A stretch of DNA of 64,000 nt from Planctomycetota bacterium (GTDB taxonomy: Bacteria > Planctomycetota > Phycisphaerae > Phycisphaerales > SM1A02): positions 62,001 to 126,000 of the forward strand of contig VGYX01000003.1 in NCBI GenBank assembly GCA_016872835.1, read 5' to 3'. The notes under the pieces are model-generated. The model made no database searches. It saw nothing but the letters and a program-made list of their open reading frames with translations, and was not told where the DNA came from. The position numbers were made by a program, and so were the translations under genes. Positions 48,902 to 57,356 of this stretch are shown in pieces (the stretch's first letter is position 1; each line of letters starts with the position of its first letter).

Positions 48902-49942
48902 GTGCACGAGATCCACCACCGCCAGACGCTGCTTGGATGGCTGGGCGAGGCAGGGCAGGCCCGCCTGACCGGCGCGCATGCGCTCGTGGTCGGCTGTGGT
49001 GCGCTCGGGGGCGTGATCGTGGAGTGGCTCGCGCGCGCGGGTGTGGGTGAGCTCACGCTGGTCGATCGTGACGTGGTCGAGCCGAGCAACCTGCATCGAC
49101 AGGTGCTCTTCACCGAGCGAGATGCGCGCGATCGTGTGGCGAAGGCCGAGGCCGCCGCGCGGCGTGTGCGCGAGATCGCACCTGACGTGCGCGTGCACGC
49201 GTGCGTGGAGCATCTGGGGCCCGGCAACGCGATGGAGCTTGCGCGGGGTGCGGGCGTGATCGTGGACGGCCTCGACAACATCGAGGGTCGTCTGGTGCTG
49301 AACGATCTGGCCGTGCGCGAGCGGATCCCGTTCGTGCACGCGGCAGCGGTGGCGATGCAGGGCCGCTCGCTGGCGGTGCTGCCCGATGGCGCGTGTCTTC
49401 GATGCGTCTTTCCCGAGATGCCGCAGCCGGGCGCGCTTGAGACCTGCGACACGGCGGGCGTGGCGGGTCCGGTGGTGGGACTCGCGGGCTCGTTCGCGGC
49501 GCTGCAAGCGATGCGCGTGCTGGTGGGGCGCATGGATCTTGTGGATCGAGGACTGTGGTGCGCGGATCTCGACCGAAACCGCTTCGTGTCGGTGGCCACG
49601 CAGCGTGATCCAGCGTGCGCGTGCTGCGTGGGGCGGAAGTTCGAGTTCCTTCAGGCCAGCGGCGAGCGGACCGCCAGCCTGTGCGGACGCGGTGCGGTGC
49701 AGGTGCTGCCTGCGTCCGGTGCGCGCGGGAGCGTGAGCCTGGAACGGCTGGCAGCACGACTTCAGGCGCACGGCCGTTTCGATCGGCAGGGCGACCGTCT
49801 GCATGGCGCGATCAACTCCGCGCGCAACGCCGATGGCGTTCCCTACGAGCTCACGGTGTTCGCCGATGGTCGAGCGATCGTGGGTCGGTGCACGGATCGG
49901 GATGCGGCGCTTGGCGTCTACGACCGCTTCGTGGGTGGTTGA
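48902..49942 (+). CDS. ThiF/MoeB/HesA-type adenylyltransferase
   Basis: The gene encodes 346 aa. It is an E1-like enzyme that adenylates the C-terminal Gly of a ubiquitin-like sulfur carrier (ThiS or MoaD type). The nucleotide motif is VVGCGALGGVIVEWLARAGV. LVDRDVVEPSNLHRQ is the DxDxVExSNLxRQ signature. The zinc pair is CLRC and CACC. ALETCDTAGVAGPVVG carries the conserved TC near the catalytic loop. An ~80-residue C-terminal part is unlike rhodanese. No sulfur-carrier gene is adjacent, so the pathway (thiamine or molybdopterin) is open. Confidence 0.9.
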   Translation: MHEIHHRQTLLGWLGEAGQARLTGAHALVVGCGALGGVIVEWLARAGVGELTLVDRDVVEPSNLHRQVLFTERDARDRVAKAEAAARRVREIAPDVRVHACVEHLGPGNAMELARGAGVIVDGLDNIEGRLVLNDLAVRERIPFVHAAAVAMQGRSLAVLPDGACLRCVFPEMPQPGALETCDTAGVAGPVVGLAGSFAALQAMRVLVGRMDLVDRGLWCADLDRNRFVSVATQRDPACACCVGRKFEFLQASGERTASLCGRGAVQVLPASGARGSVSLERLAARLQAHGRFDRQGDRLHGAINSARNADGVPYELTVFADGRAIVGRCTDRDAALGVYDRFVGG

Positions 49943-49952
49943 CGTGCGCGGC

Positions 49953-49958
49953 TAGCAT
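49953..49958 (+). promoter_or_regulatory. -10 element TAGCAT, leaderless start
   Basis: TAGCAT ends 6 nt before the ATG at 49965, with no Shine-Dalgarno. Confidence 0.55.
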
Positions 49959-49964
49959 CCGCGC

Positions 49965-50486
49965 ATGACCACCGCGACCCAAACCAGCATCGGATCGATG
50001 ATCGCCTCCGGCCTCCGCATGGCGATCGGTTACGGACAGAAGCTCTGCGCCGGCGCGCCCGAGGCGAAGTTCGGACACATGCCCAGCCATGGCATGAACA
50101 GCGCGCTGTTCAACATGGGTCATCTCGCGATCTATCCCGAGAAGGCGTTCGCGCTGATCGGCCGTCCGGAGCTCGCGAAGCCGCTTCCTGAGAAGTGGGA
50201 GGAGCTCTTCAAGAACGGCGCACCCTGCGTGGAGCAGGATGGTCGCTATCCCGGCAAGGATGCGGTGGTGCAGCGCTACGTGGAGCGTTACACCGCGCTG
50301 GCCGACGCACTGGAGTCCGTGCCGGACGAGGTGATGCAGCGACCGAACCCGATGGGTGGGCGCATGACCGAGATGCTTCCCACGATCGGTGCCGCCGTGA
50401 TGTTCCTGTGCGGAAGCCACCTGCAGATGCATCTGGGTCAGGTCAGCGCGTGGCGTCGCGCGATCGGTCTTGGCAGCGCGATGTGA
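49965..50486 (+). CDS. DinB-like metal-binding four-helix protein
   Basis: The gene encodes 173 aa. It is helical throughout, with a DinB/DUF664-like pattern: an early His in SALFNMGHLAIYPEKAFAL and a C-terminal HLQMHLGQVSAWRRAIGL with His-x3-His. These would form the three-His metal site of this superfamily, whose members include thiol-dependent transferases and proteins of unknown function. It has its own -10 element and is followed by glpK after 21 nt. The specific reaction cannot be told. Confidence 0.75.
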   Translation: MTTATQTSIGSMIASGLRMAIGYGQKLCAGAPEAKFGHMPSHGMNSALFNMGHLAIYPEKAFALIGRPELAKPLPEKWEELFKNGAPCVEQDGRYPGKDAVVQRYVERYTALADALESVPDEVMQRPNPMGGRMTEMLPTIGAAVMFLCGSHLQMHLGQVSAWRRAIGLGSAM

Positions 50487-50507
50487 CACCTCCTTGTGGT
50501 CAGGTCC

Positions 50508-52022
50508 ATGCCGCGATCGCACATTCTGGCGCTGGATCAGGGGACCACGAGTTCGCGGGCGATCGTGTTTGACGCGTCGGGTGTGGCGTGCGGTACGGCA
50601 CAGCGCGAGTTCGCCCAAGGCTTCCCGCAGCTTGGATGGGTGGAGCATGACGCGCAGGAGATCTGGGCGACGCAGCTCGACACCGCGCGGTCTGCGCTGA
50701 AGGCGGCCGGAGTCGACGCTGCGGATGTCGCCGCGATCGGCATCACGAACCAGCGCGAGACCGTGGTGGTGTGGGAGCGTGCCTCGGGACGGCCGATCGC
50801 GCCGGCAATCGTGTGGCAGGATCGTCGGACGGCACCACAGATCGAGGCGCTTCGGGCTTCGGGCATCGAGCCGATGGTGATCAAGCGCACGGGTCTGCTG
50901 CTGGACCCCTACTTCAGCGCCACCAAGATCGCGTGGATTCTGGACCATGTGTCCGGTGCGCGAGCGCGTGCGGAGCGCGGCGAACTTGCCGCGGGCACGA
51001 TCGACAGCTGGCTGCTCTGGAACCTGAGCAGCGGTGCGGTGCATGCGACGGACGTGACGAACGCGAGCCGCACGATGCTGATGGATCGGCGGACGCTCGC
51101 ATGGGATCCCGAATTGCTCGCGGCGTTTCGTGTGCCGCCGGCCATTCTGCCCCGCATCCACCCGAGCGACGCGGCGTTCGGCATGGCGAGCGCCGAGCTG
51201 CTGGGTGCGGAGATTCCGGTGCATGGCATTCTCGGAGACCAGCAAGCCGCCCTGTTCGGGCAGCGCTGCATGGAGCCGGGGATGGCGAAGAACACCTTTG
51301 GCACCGGTTGCTTCATGCTCATGCAGACGGGGACGCAGGCGGCGACGAGTCGACATCGGCTGCTCGGGACGGTCGCGTGGCAACGCTCCGGAGAGCCTGC
51401 GCATCATGCGTTGGAGGGCAGCGTGTTCGTCGGCGGCAGCGCGATCCAGTGGCTGCGCGACGGTCTGGGCATCATCCGATCCGCTCCCGAGGTGAACGCG
51501 CTCGCCGCGAGCGTTTCCGATGCGGGCGGCTTGATGATGGTTCCCGCCTTCACGGGTCTGGGCGCGCCCCATTGGGATCCGCACGCGCGCGGAGCCATGC
51601 TGGGCATCACGCGTGGCACCACGGCCGCGCACATCGCGCGCGCCACGTTGGAGGGGATCGCGCATCAGGTGGCGGACCTTGCTGACGCGATGAGCGCGGA
51701 TGCGGGAACGCCGCTGTCCTTGTTGCGTGTCGATGGCGGCGCGGCGGCGAGCGACTTCCTGATGCAACTGCAGGCGGAGCTGCTTGGCATCGCGTTGGAG
51801 CGGCCCAAGGTGGTCGAGACGACCGCGCAGGGGGCGGCATTCATGGCGGGGCTTGGGTGCGGCCTTTGGAGCGATGCGTCACAACTGGCTCGGATGCGAG
51901 CCGTGGATCGGACGTTCCAACCGACCTGGGACTCGGGTCGGCGCGCCGATGCCCGTGCTCGCTGGAAGCGCGCGGTTGAGTGCAGCCGTTCGTGGCATCC
52001 TGCCGAAGAGGTGAATCGATGA
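50508..52022 (+). CDS. glpK: Glycerol kinase
   Basis: The gene encodes 504 aa, the usual length. It phosphorylates glycerol to sn-glycerol 3-phosphate. [58 protein letters not shown] split by loops, [13 protein letters not shown] (catalytic Asp) and [15 protein letters not shown] are diagnostic. The ATG at 50508 fits the family; a GTG four codons upstream is also in frame. It overlaps glpD by 4 nt, so the two steps of glycerol catabolism are coupled. No glpF facilitator is seen. Confidence 0.97.
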   Translation: MPRSHILALDQGTTSSRAIVFDASGVACGTAQREFAQGFPQLGWVEHDAQEIWATQLDTARSALKAAGVDAADVAAIGITNQRETVVVWERASGRPIAPAIVWQDRRTAPQIEALRASGIEPMVIKRTGLLLDPYFSATKIAWILDHVSGARARAERGELAAGTIDSWLLWNLSSGAVHATDVTNASRTMLMDRRTLAWDPELLAAFRVPPAILPRIHPSDAAFGMASAELLGAEIPVHGILGDQQAALFGQRCMEPGMAKNTFGTGCFMLMQTGTQAATSRHRLLGTVAWQRSGEPAHHALEGSVFVGGSAIQWLRDGLGIIRSAPEVNALAASVSDAGGLMMVPAFTGLGAPHWDPHARGAMLGITRGTTAAHIARATLEGIAHQVADLADAMSADAGTPLSLLRVDGGAAASDFLMQLQAELLGIALERPKVVETTAQGAAFMAGLGCGLWSDASQLARMRAVDRTFQPTWDSGRRADARARWKRAVECSRSWHPAEEVNR

Positions 52023-53572
52023 ACATCGGTCCTGCGTTGGCTGGAAAGCTCCAGGAGGCGAGGCGCGAGGCCATTCGCCGGCGCACGCAAGGCCTGGACG
52101 CGCTGGGCGCCGAACGCTTCGACGTGCTGGTGATCGGCGGGGGCGCGACAGGACTTGGTGTCGCGGTGGATGCGGCCGCGCGAGGCCTTCGCACCGCGAT
52201 CGTCGAGGCGAACGATTGGGCTGCCGGCACGAGCAGCCGCAGCACCAAGCTTGTGCACGGCGGCGTGCGCTATCTGGAGCAGTTGGACTTCGGTCTGGTG
52301 CGTGAGGCGCTTCGCGAGCGCGGTCTGCTGCATCGCAACGCGCCGCATCTGGTGCATCCGCTTCCCTTCATCGTGCCAAGCTTCAAGTGGTGGGAAGGTC
52401 CGTTCTACGGCGCGGGCCTGAAGCTGTACGACGCGCTTGCGGGAAGCCTGAACCTGAAACCGAGCCGATTCATCGGGCGCGACGAGGTCATCAAGCGAAT
52501 TCCGAATGTCCATCTGGAGGGCCTTTGCGGCGGCGTCGAGTATCACGACGGTCAATTCGACGACGCGCGCATGGCGATCAGCCTGCTGCGGACGGCAGAA
52601 GCGCGCGGGGCCGTGGCGGTCCGCTCCGTCCGCGTCATGTCGCTCGTGAAGGAGAACGGTCGGGTGTCCGGTGCGGAGGCGTCCTGCGCGCTGACGGGGC
52701 GGACCGTGCGCATCCGCGCGCACGCGGTCGTGAACTGCACGGGCATCTTCGCCGATGGCGTGCGCGCGATGGAGTCCGAGGGCGCGCGGCCGATGATCGA
52801 GCCTGCGCAGGGTGTGCACGTGGTGCTGGATCGCAGCTTTCAGTCCAGCGACACCGCCATCATGGTTCCGCACACCGACGATGGACGTGTGCTCTTCGTC
52901 ATCCCGTGGCATGGTCACACGCTGATCGGCACGACCGACATCCCGCGGCCACGGCCTGAGGAGGATCCACAGCCCACCGAGGAGGAGATCGGCTTCATCC
53001 TGCACAACGCCGGTCGCTATCTCCAGCGCATTCCCGCGCGCAGCGACGTGCTCGCCGCGTTCGCCGGCATGCGACCGCTGGTCCACGAGGGGGGCATGGA
53101 CGGCACCGCAAGCAAGAAGGTCAGTCGTGAGCACGTGGTGTTGGTGGGCGACGCCGGACTTGTGAGCGTGATCGGTGGCAAGTGGACCACCTACCGCAAG
53201 ATGGCGCAGGACGGCCTTGATCGGGCGATCGAGGTCGCGGGGCTCGGGGCCCGGCCATGCGAGACGGAATCGCTGCGTGTCCATGGCGCGATCGATCGCA
53301 CCGATCCGGCATGGCCGGCGGAGGAATGGCTACAGGCCTACGGTTCGGAAGCTTCGGATCTTCGTTCGCTCATGGCGCGCGATGCCGACATGGCCACGCC
53401 GCTGGATCCGCGATTGCCCTATACGGCTGCCGCGATGTGGTGGGGATTGCGCCATGAGCAGGCGCTCTCGGCCGCGGACCTTCTCTTCCGTCGTGTTCGC
53501 GCCGGGCTGCTCCATGCGGGCGCGACCCGAGACATCGCGTCGGCGCTGGAGCCGGTTCTTGCCGCGTCGTGA
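52019..53572 (+). CDS. glpD: FAD-dependent glycerol-3-phosphate dehydrogenase
   Basis: The gene encodes 517 aa. It oxidises glycerol 3-phosphate to dihydroxyacetone phosphate and passes electrons to quinone at the membrane. The FAD motif is [74 protein letters not shown] split in two, and [16 protein letters not shown] are family blocks. The ATG overlaps the glpK stop (ATGA), with GAGGTG just upstream as ribosome-binding site. Quinone could come from the menaquinone route suggested by the UbiD gene. Confidence 0.97.
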   Translation: MNIGPALAGKLQEARREAIRRRTQGLDALGAERFDVLVIGGGATGLGVAVDAAARGLRTAIVEANDWAAGTSSRSTKLVHGGVRYLEQLDFGLVREALRERGLLHRNAPHLVHPLPFIVPSFKWWEGPFYGAGLKLYDALAGSLNLKPSRFIGRDEVIKRIPNVHLEGLCGGVEYHDGQFDDARMAISLLRTAEARGAVAVRSVRVMSLVKENGRVSGAEASCALTGRTVRIRAHAVVNCTGIFADGVRAMESEGARPMIEPAQGVHVVLDRSFQSSDTAIMVPHTDDGRVLFVIPWHGHTLIGTTDIPRPRPEEDPQPTEEEIGFILHNAGRYLQRIPARSDVLAAFAGMRPLVHEGGMDGTASKKVSREHVVLVGDAGLVSVIGGKWTTYRKMAQDGLDRAIEVAGLGARPCETESLRVHGAIDRTDPAWPAEEWLQAYGSEASDLRSLMARDADMATPLDPRLPYTAAAMWWGLRHEQALSAADLLFRRVRAGLLHAGATRDIASALEPVLAAS

Positions 53573-53672
53573 GACGCTGGAGCGGTCCGTGGGATCGTGG
53601 ACGCGGGGGGGCTTGAAATCGGGAAGTGGTGAATTACAAGGTCTGACCCTGTTACGCGGACGCGTGGGCTTC

Positions 53673-53678
53673 TAGATT
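53673..53678 (+). promoter_or_regulatory. -10 element TAGATT, leaderless start
   Basis: TAGATT ends 7 nt before the ATG at 53686, with no Shine-Dalgarno. Confidence 0.55.
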
Positions 53679-53685
53679 CAACGCC

Positions 53686-55029
53686 ATGCAACCGACGCGC
53701 GCCTTGGCGACCATCGCCGCACTCACGCTTCTGCTCCTGTCGCTGGCTGCTGGGACCGTTCCCTCGATCGCGCCGGCGCCCGCCACCACGCAGCCTTCCG
53801 ACAACGCCGCGATCAAGGTCGCGCTGCAGGAGCGCAAGACGTGGACCTTCGCGGATCCGGCGCCTGTCGTGACCTTCGACAACACGTTCAGTGGCGCGCG
53901 CGTGAACGATTGCACGCAGGTGGGGCCGCACGAATTCAAGATCCTCGTCACACCGGAGAACGAACCGATCAACCCAAGTCCGTGGTACGCGTTCCGCGTC
54001 AAGGCATCCGCGCCGGTCGAGATCACGGTGCGTCTGGCGATCGCGACGGCGAAGTCACGGCCGCGTGCGCGCATCAGCGAGGACGGAATCCGGTGGAAGC
54101 GCGTGGACGACGCGGACTGGAAGGGCGAGTCGGGCGCGCCCGAGTGCGTGCTGAAGCTGAAGGTGGGGCCCAAGCCGGTGTGGGTGGCGAGCAACCACAT
54201 GGTGAGCGTGGACCAGCTCTGGGCGTGGACCGACGCGCTGGCGAGGAAGCCGGGGGCCTCGATGCGGACGATCGGGCAGAGCATCGCGGGCCGACCGATC
54301 AAGCTGGTCGAAGTCGATCAGGGCGCTCCTGCCAACTACGTGATCATCATCGGACGGCAGCATCCACCCGAGGTCACGGGCAGCATCGGCCTGATGGCGT
54401 TCATGGATCGCGTGATGGATGAGAGCGAGATATCGAGCGCGTTCCGGAAGAAGTTCCGCGTGGTCACCGTGCCACTGGTGAATCCGGATGGTGTGCATGA
54501 GGGCCAGTGGCGAAGCACGCTCGGCGCCGTCGACAGCAACCGCGACTGGCATGACTTCTCGCAGCCCGAGACCACCGCCGTGCGCGACGCGATCCTGGCG
54601 ATCCAGAAGCGCCCCGATACGCGGCTGTTCCTGCTGCTCGACTTCCACACGACGTCGAAGGACATCTTCTACCTGCCACCCGATTCGGCGAAGACCTTTC
54701 CGCCCAGCTTCTCGCGCCGCTGGGTCGACGCGATCCAGGCGCGCTTTCCCGACTACGAGGTCGAGAGCAGCGGCTCCCACAACGTGGATCAGTGGACTTT
54801 CAAGCGATGGGCCTTCGAGACCACGGGCGCACCGGGCATCACGTATGAACTGGGCAGCGGTACGTCGCCAGCCAAGATCGAGCGCATCGTGCAGGGTGCG
54901 GCCGACGAGGCGATCCGTCTGCTGATGGAGAGCGCCGACGCGCCGCGCAGCGAGGGCCCGTTCCCGCCGAAGCCTGACACGATCGTCGAGGTGAAGCCGT
55001 CCGGACGGCCGGCGGTGGTGGGGCCCTGA
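53686..55029 (+). CDS. Exported M14-family zinc carboxypeptidase-like protein
   Basis: The gene encodes 447 aa with a signal peptide (MQPTRALATIAALTLLLLSLAAG). An N-terminal beta-sandwich (residues ~45-190) precedes an M14 catalytic domain, as in cytosolic-carboxypeptidase-like (AGBL) proteins. Zinc ligands are His and Glu of GRQHPPEVTGSIG and the later His of LLLDFHTTSKDIFYL. NPDGVHEGQWRSTLGAVDSNRDWHDF split in two carries the substrate-binding Asn-Arg pair. The catalytic Glu is in GITYELGSGT. The peptide substrate is unknown. Confidence 0.9.
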   Translation: MQPTRALATIAALTLLLLSLAAGTVPSIAPAPATTQPSDNAAIKVALQERKTWTFADPAPVVTFDNTFSGARVNDCTQVGPHEFKILVTPENEPINPSPWYAFRVKASAPVEITVRLAIATAKSRPRARISEDGIRWKRVDDADWKGESGAPECVLKLKVGPKPVWVASNHMVSVDQLWAWTDALARKPGASMRTIGQSIAGRPIKLVEVDQGAPANYVIIIGRQHPPEVTGSIGLMAFMDRVMDESEISSAFRKKFRVVTVPLVNPDGVHEGQWRSTLGAVDSNRDWHDFSQPETTAVRDAILAIQKRPDTRLFLLLDFHTTSKDIFYLPPDSAKTFPPSFSRRWVDAIQARFPDYEVESSGSHNVDQWTFKRWAFETTGAPGITYELGSGTSPAKIERIVQGAADEAIRLLMESADAPRSEGPFPPKPDTIVEVKPSGRPAVVGP

Positions 55030-55054
55030 GGGTCTCTGTGCCGACGGGTCCGGA

Positions 55055-55060
55055 TACGCT
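55055..55060 (+). promoter_or_regulatory. -10 element TACGCT, leaderless start
   Basis: TACGCT ends 6 nt before the GTG at 55067, with no Shine-Dalgarno. Confidence 0.5.
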
Positions 55061-55066
55061 ACGCGC

Positions 55067-56452
55067 GTGCCTGCGGCCGCTTCCGTCGGAATGAGATCGC
55101 GTTTGTTCGAGGCCTGGTGGAGGCGACCATGGCTGGCTGGTTGGCTCGTGTGCAGCACGATCCTCGTTCCGATCCTGTCCTTTCGAAGGCAGAGTGAGTG
55201 GACCGGCTGTTATGCCCCCGCGGCGAAGCGCATCATCGCGGGACTGGACCTGCCCGGCGCAGAGGGGTGGGTGTACCCCCCGTTCTTCGCAGTCCCTGTT
55301 CTGCCGATCGTCTGGCTTCCTACCGCTGTGGGACGATTGGCATGGTGCATGCTGCTTGTGGGCGCCGTCATCCTCGCCGTCCGTTGGCTGTGGAACGCAC
55401 TGATGCTCGACGAGCCATTTCGCATGGCGGTGAAGCGGCCGTTGCGTTTCGTCGTGTTCGTGCTGCTGCTGGGCAGCACCTCGGTAGGGCATGCGCTGGT
55501 TCCCCTCAGCTATCAGTCGCATGATCCAATCGTGCTTGCGCTGATCGCTGGCGGAGCATGGTTTGGCGCCGCCGCGTTCCGCCCACTTTCCGATCGTCTG
55601 GATCCCGTGCGTGAGTGGAGCGCGGGGATCTGTTTCGGACTCGCCGCTTCCTGCAAGGTCATGCCCGTGCTTTTCTTGCCGGTGATGGTCGCGGAGCGGC
55701 GATGGCGCGCGTGCTGGTCGATGTTGCTGACGGGTGCGATGGCAGCGTTGCTCTTCGATGCCTGCGCATGGCTTCTCACGGGCCGCGTACACCTCCTCAA
55801 GTGGCTTCAATTGGCAGCGGGAGGGAGTGACCTGATGGCATCAGGAGGCGGGCGATGGGGCGCCTGGAACCCGCTCAACCAAAGCGGCACAGGAATCCTC
55901 ACGAGACTCATGGTTCCGACGCCGACTGAGTTGGGGCTCGGACACGAATGCATGATCCTGGCGGTGGATGATCAGTGGCGACGCATCGTGCTGCTCGGGT
56001 GGATCTTGGTGATCGTGGGCACGCTGACGTGGGTTGCCTTCCGAACGGCACTCGGGAGCATGGCGCGCCAGAAGCGGGGAGGTGCTTCCACCGCGATTCA
56101 TTCGGTGGCGATGGCGGGAGCCACGGCATGTGCCGCTCTGCTCATCGCGCCGCACTCCAGCAACTATCACTTCGCTCCGCTCTGCTTGGCCGCTGCCGCG
56201 ATGGCCGCTTGGCTGATCACCCGAGGTCTTGACGCCACGCTGGTGACCTGCCTCGTCGTGATGATCCTGATCGAGGCTGTGCCGGGTCGCGATCTGATTG
56301 GAGGTCGGATGGCGGACCTCAAGCTCGCCTACGGATCGGTCGGGCTTTGTGCGTTGGCCGCATTCATCGGTGCGCTGCGGATAATGTCGCTTGCTTCGCG
56401 GCCTGTTGACGACGACGCTGTTGGCCGTGGAGGATCGGATCTGTCTCGATGA
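55067..56452 (+). CDS. Multi-pass membrane protein, putative GT87-type glycosyltransferase
   Basis: The gene encodes 461 aa from a GTG start. About ten transmembrane helices are visible. The first extramembrane loop contains TGCYAPAAKRIIAGLDLPG and WVYPPFFAVPVLP, the pattern (Asp/Tyr...YPP) of the DUF2029/GT87 polyprenol-phosphate-sugar transferases such as mannosyltransferases. GICFGLAASCKVMPVLFLPVM is also typical of these. The donor and acceptor are unknown. It overlaps the next gene by 4 nt (ATGA). Confidence 0.8.
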   Translation: MPAAASVGMRSRLFEAWWRRPWLAGWLVCSTILVPILSFRRQSEWTGCYAPAAKRIIAGLDLPGAEGWVYPPFFAVPVLPIVWLPTAVGRLAWCMLLVGAVILAVRWLWNALMLDEPFRMAVKRPLRFVVFVLLLGSTSVGHALVPLSYQSHDPIVLALIAGGAWFGAAAFRPLSDRLDPVREWSAGICFGLAASCKVMPVLFLPVMVAERRWRACWSMLLTGAMAALLFDACAWLLTGRVHLLKWLQLAAGGSDLMASGGGRWGAWNPLNQSGTGILTRLMVPTPTELGLGHECMILAVDDQWRRIVLLGWILVIVGTLTWVAFRTALGSMARQKRGGASTAIHSVAMAGATACAALLIAPHSSNYHFAPLCLAAAAMAAWLITRGLDATLVTCLVVMILIEAVPGRDLIGGRMADLKLAYGSVGLCALAAFIGALRIMSLASRPVDDDAVGRGGSDLSR

Positions 56453-57351
56453 TCACTCCCATCGATGTCGGCTACCTCGGAGTGATGGGCGCGGCGAACG
56501 CGTTTCTGGTGCGCGGCCCGCAGGGTCATGTGTTGGTCGAATGCGGACCCGCCGCGTGCTTCGACACGCTCGTGGCGGGGCTACGGGCACACGCATGCGC
56601 GCCAACCGACATCGGCGATCTGCTGCTCACGCACATCCATCTGGATCACGCGGGAGGCGCGGGGCATCTGGCCGCACAGGGCGCCCGCGTGCACGTGCAC
56701 CCATTCGGAAAGCCGCACCTTGTCGATCCCGCCAAGCTGATCGCGAGCAGCCGGCGCGTGCACGGCGGCGCATATGACCGCTTCTACGGCGACCTGCTGC
56801 CCGTTCCGCAGCATTCCATCGTCGAGGCGCGCGATGGCGCAAGGATCACCGCAGGCGGACTTCGATGGCGCGCGCTTCACACGCCGGGGCATGCGCACCA
56901 TCACGTGGTGTGGATGCTCGAGCATGAGGCCGAGCGGCACGCCTTCATGGGAGACTTGGCGGGGATTCTGGTGCCGGAGAGCCGGCACATCGCCGTGCCC
57001 ACGCCTCCACCCGAATTCGATCCGCAGGCATGGCGGACGAGCCTTGGGCGCGTGTTCACTGAGGGACCGAGTCACCTGTGGCTCACGCACGGTGGCTGCG
57101 TGGCGAAACATCCGCGTGACGTGGAGGCGTTCCTGCATCGCGCGCTGGCTCGGCTTGCCGAAACGACCGAGTGGCTTCAGGACGCCGTGAAGCGTGCAGA
57201 TGCGGAGGTGGTTCCGGAAGGGTTGGCTCGCGAGCGCACGCTGGCTGCCGAGGATGGCGTGAACGATCGCCGCATGCGCGAGTTCATCGACGAGGCATTC
57301 GTGCGCATGAACCTTGGCGGCGCACGCCGGGCGTTCCTGCCACGCGACTGA
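56449..57351 (+). CDS. Metallo-beta-lactamase-fold hydrolase
   Basis: The gene encodes 300 aa. The MBL metal motif is LLLTHIHLDHAGGAGHL (HxHxDH). The third His is in LHTPGHAHHHVVWML, the bridging Asp in HAFMGDLAGIL, and the last His in LWLTHGG. N-terminal strands (DVGYLGVMGAANAFLVRGP) are typical. The C-terminal ~90 residues are helical, as in glyoxalase-like or MBL hydrolases of the LACTB2 type. The substrate is unknown. The ATG overlaps the stop of the membrane protein gene. Confidence 0.88.
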   Translation: MITPIDVGYLGVMGAANAFLVRGPQGHVLVECGPAACFDTLVAGLRAHACAPTDIGDLLLTHIHLDHAGGAGHLAAQGARVHVHPFGKPHLVDPAKLIASSRRVHGGAYDRFYGDLLPVPQHSIVEARDGARITAGGLRWRALHTPGHAHHHVVWMLEHEAERHAFMGDLAGILVPESRHIAVPTPPPEFDPQAWRTSLGRVFTEGPSHLWLTHGGCVAKHPRDVEAFLHRALARLAETTEWLQDAVKRADAEVVPEGLARERTLAAEDGVNDRRMREFIDEAFVRMNLGGARRAFLPRD

Positions 57352-57356
57352 CGGCG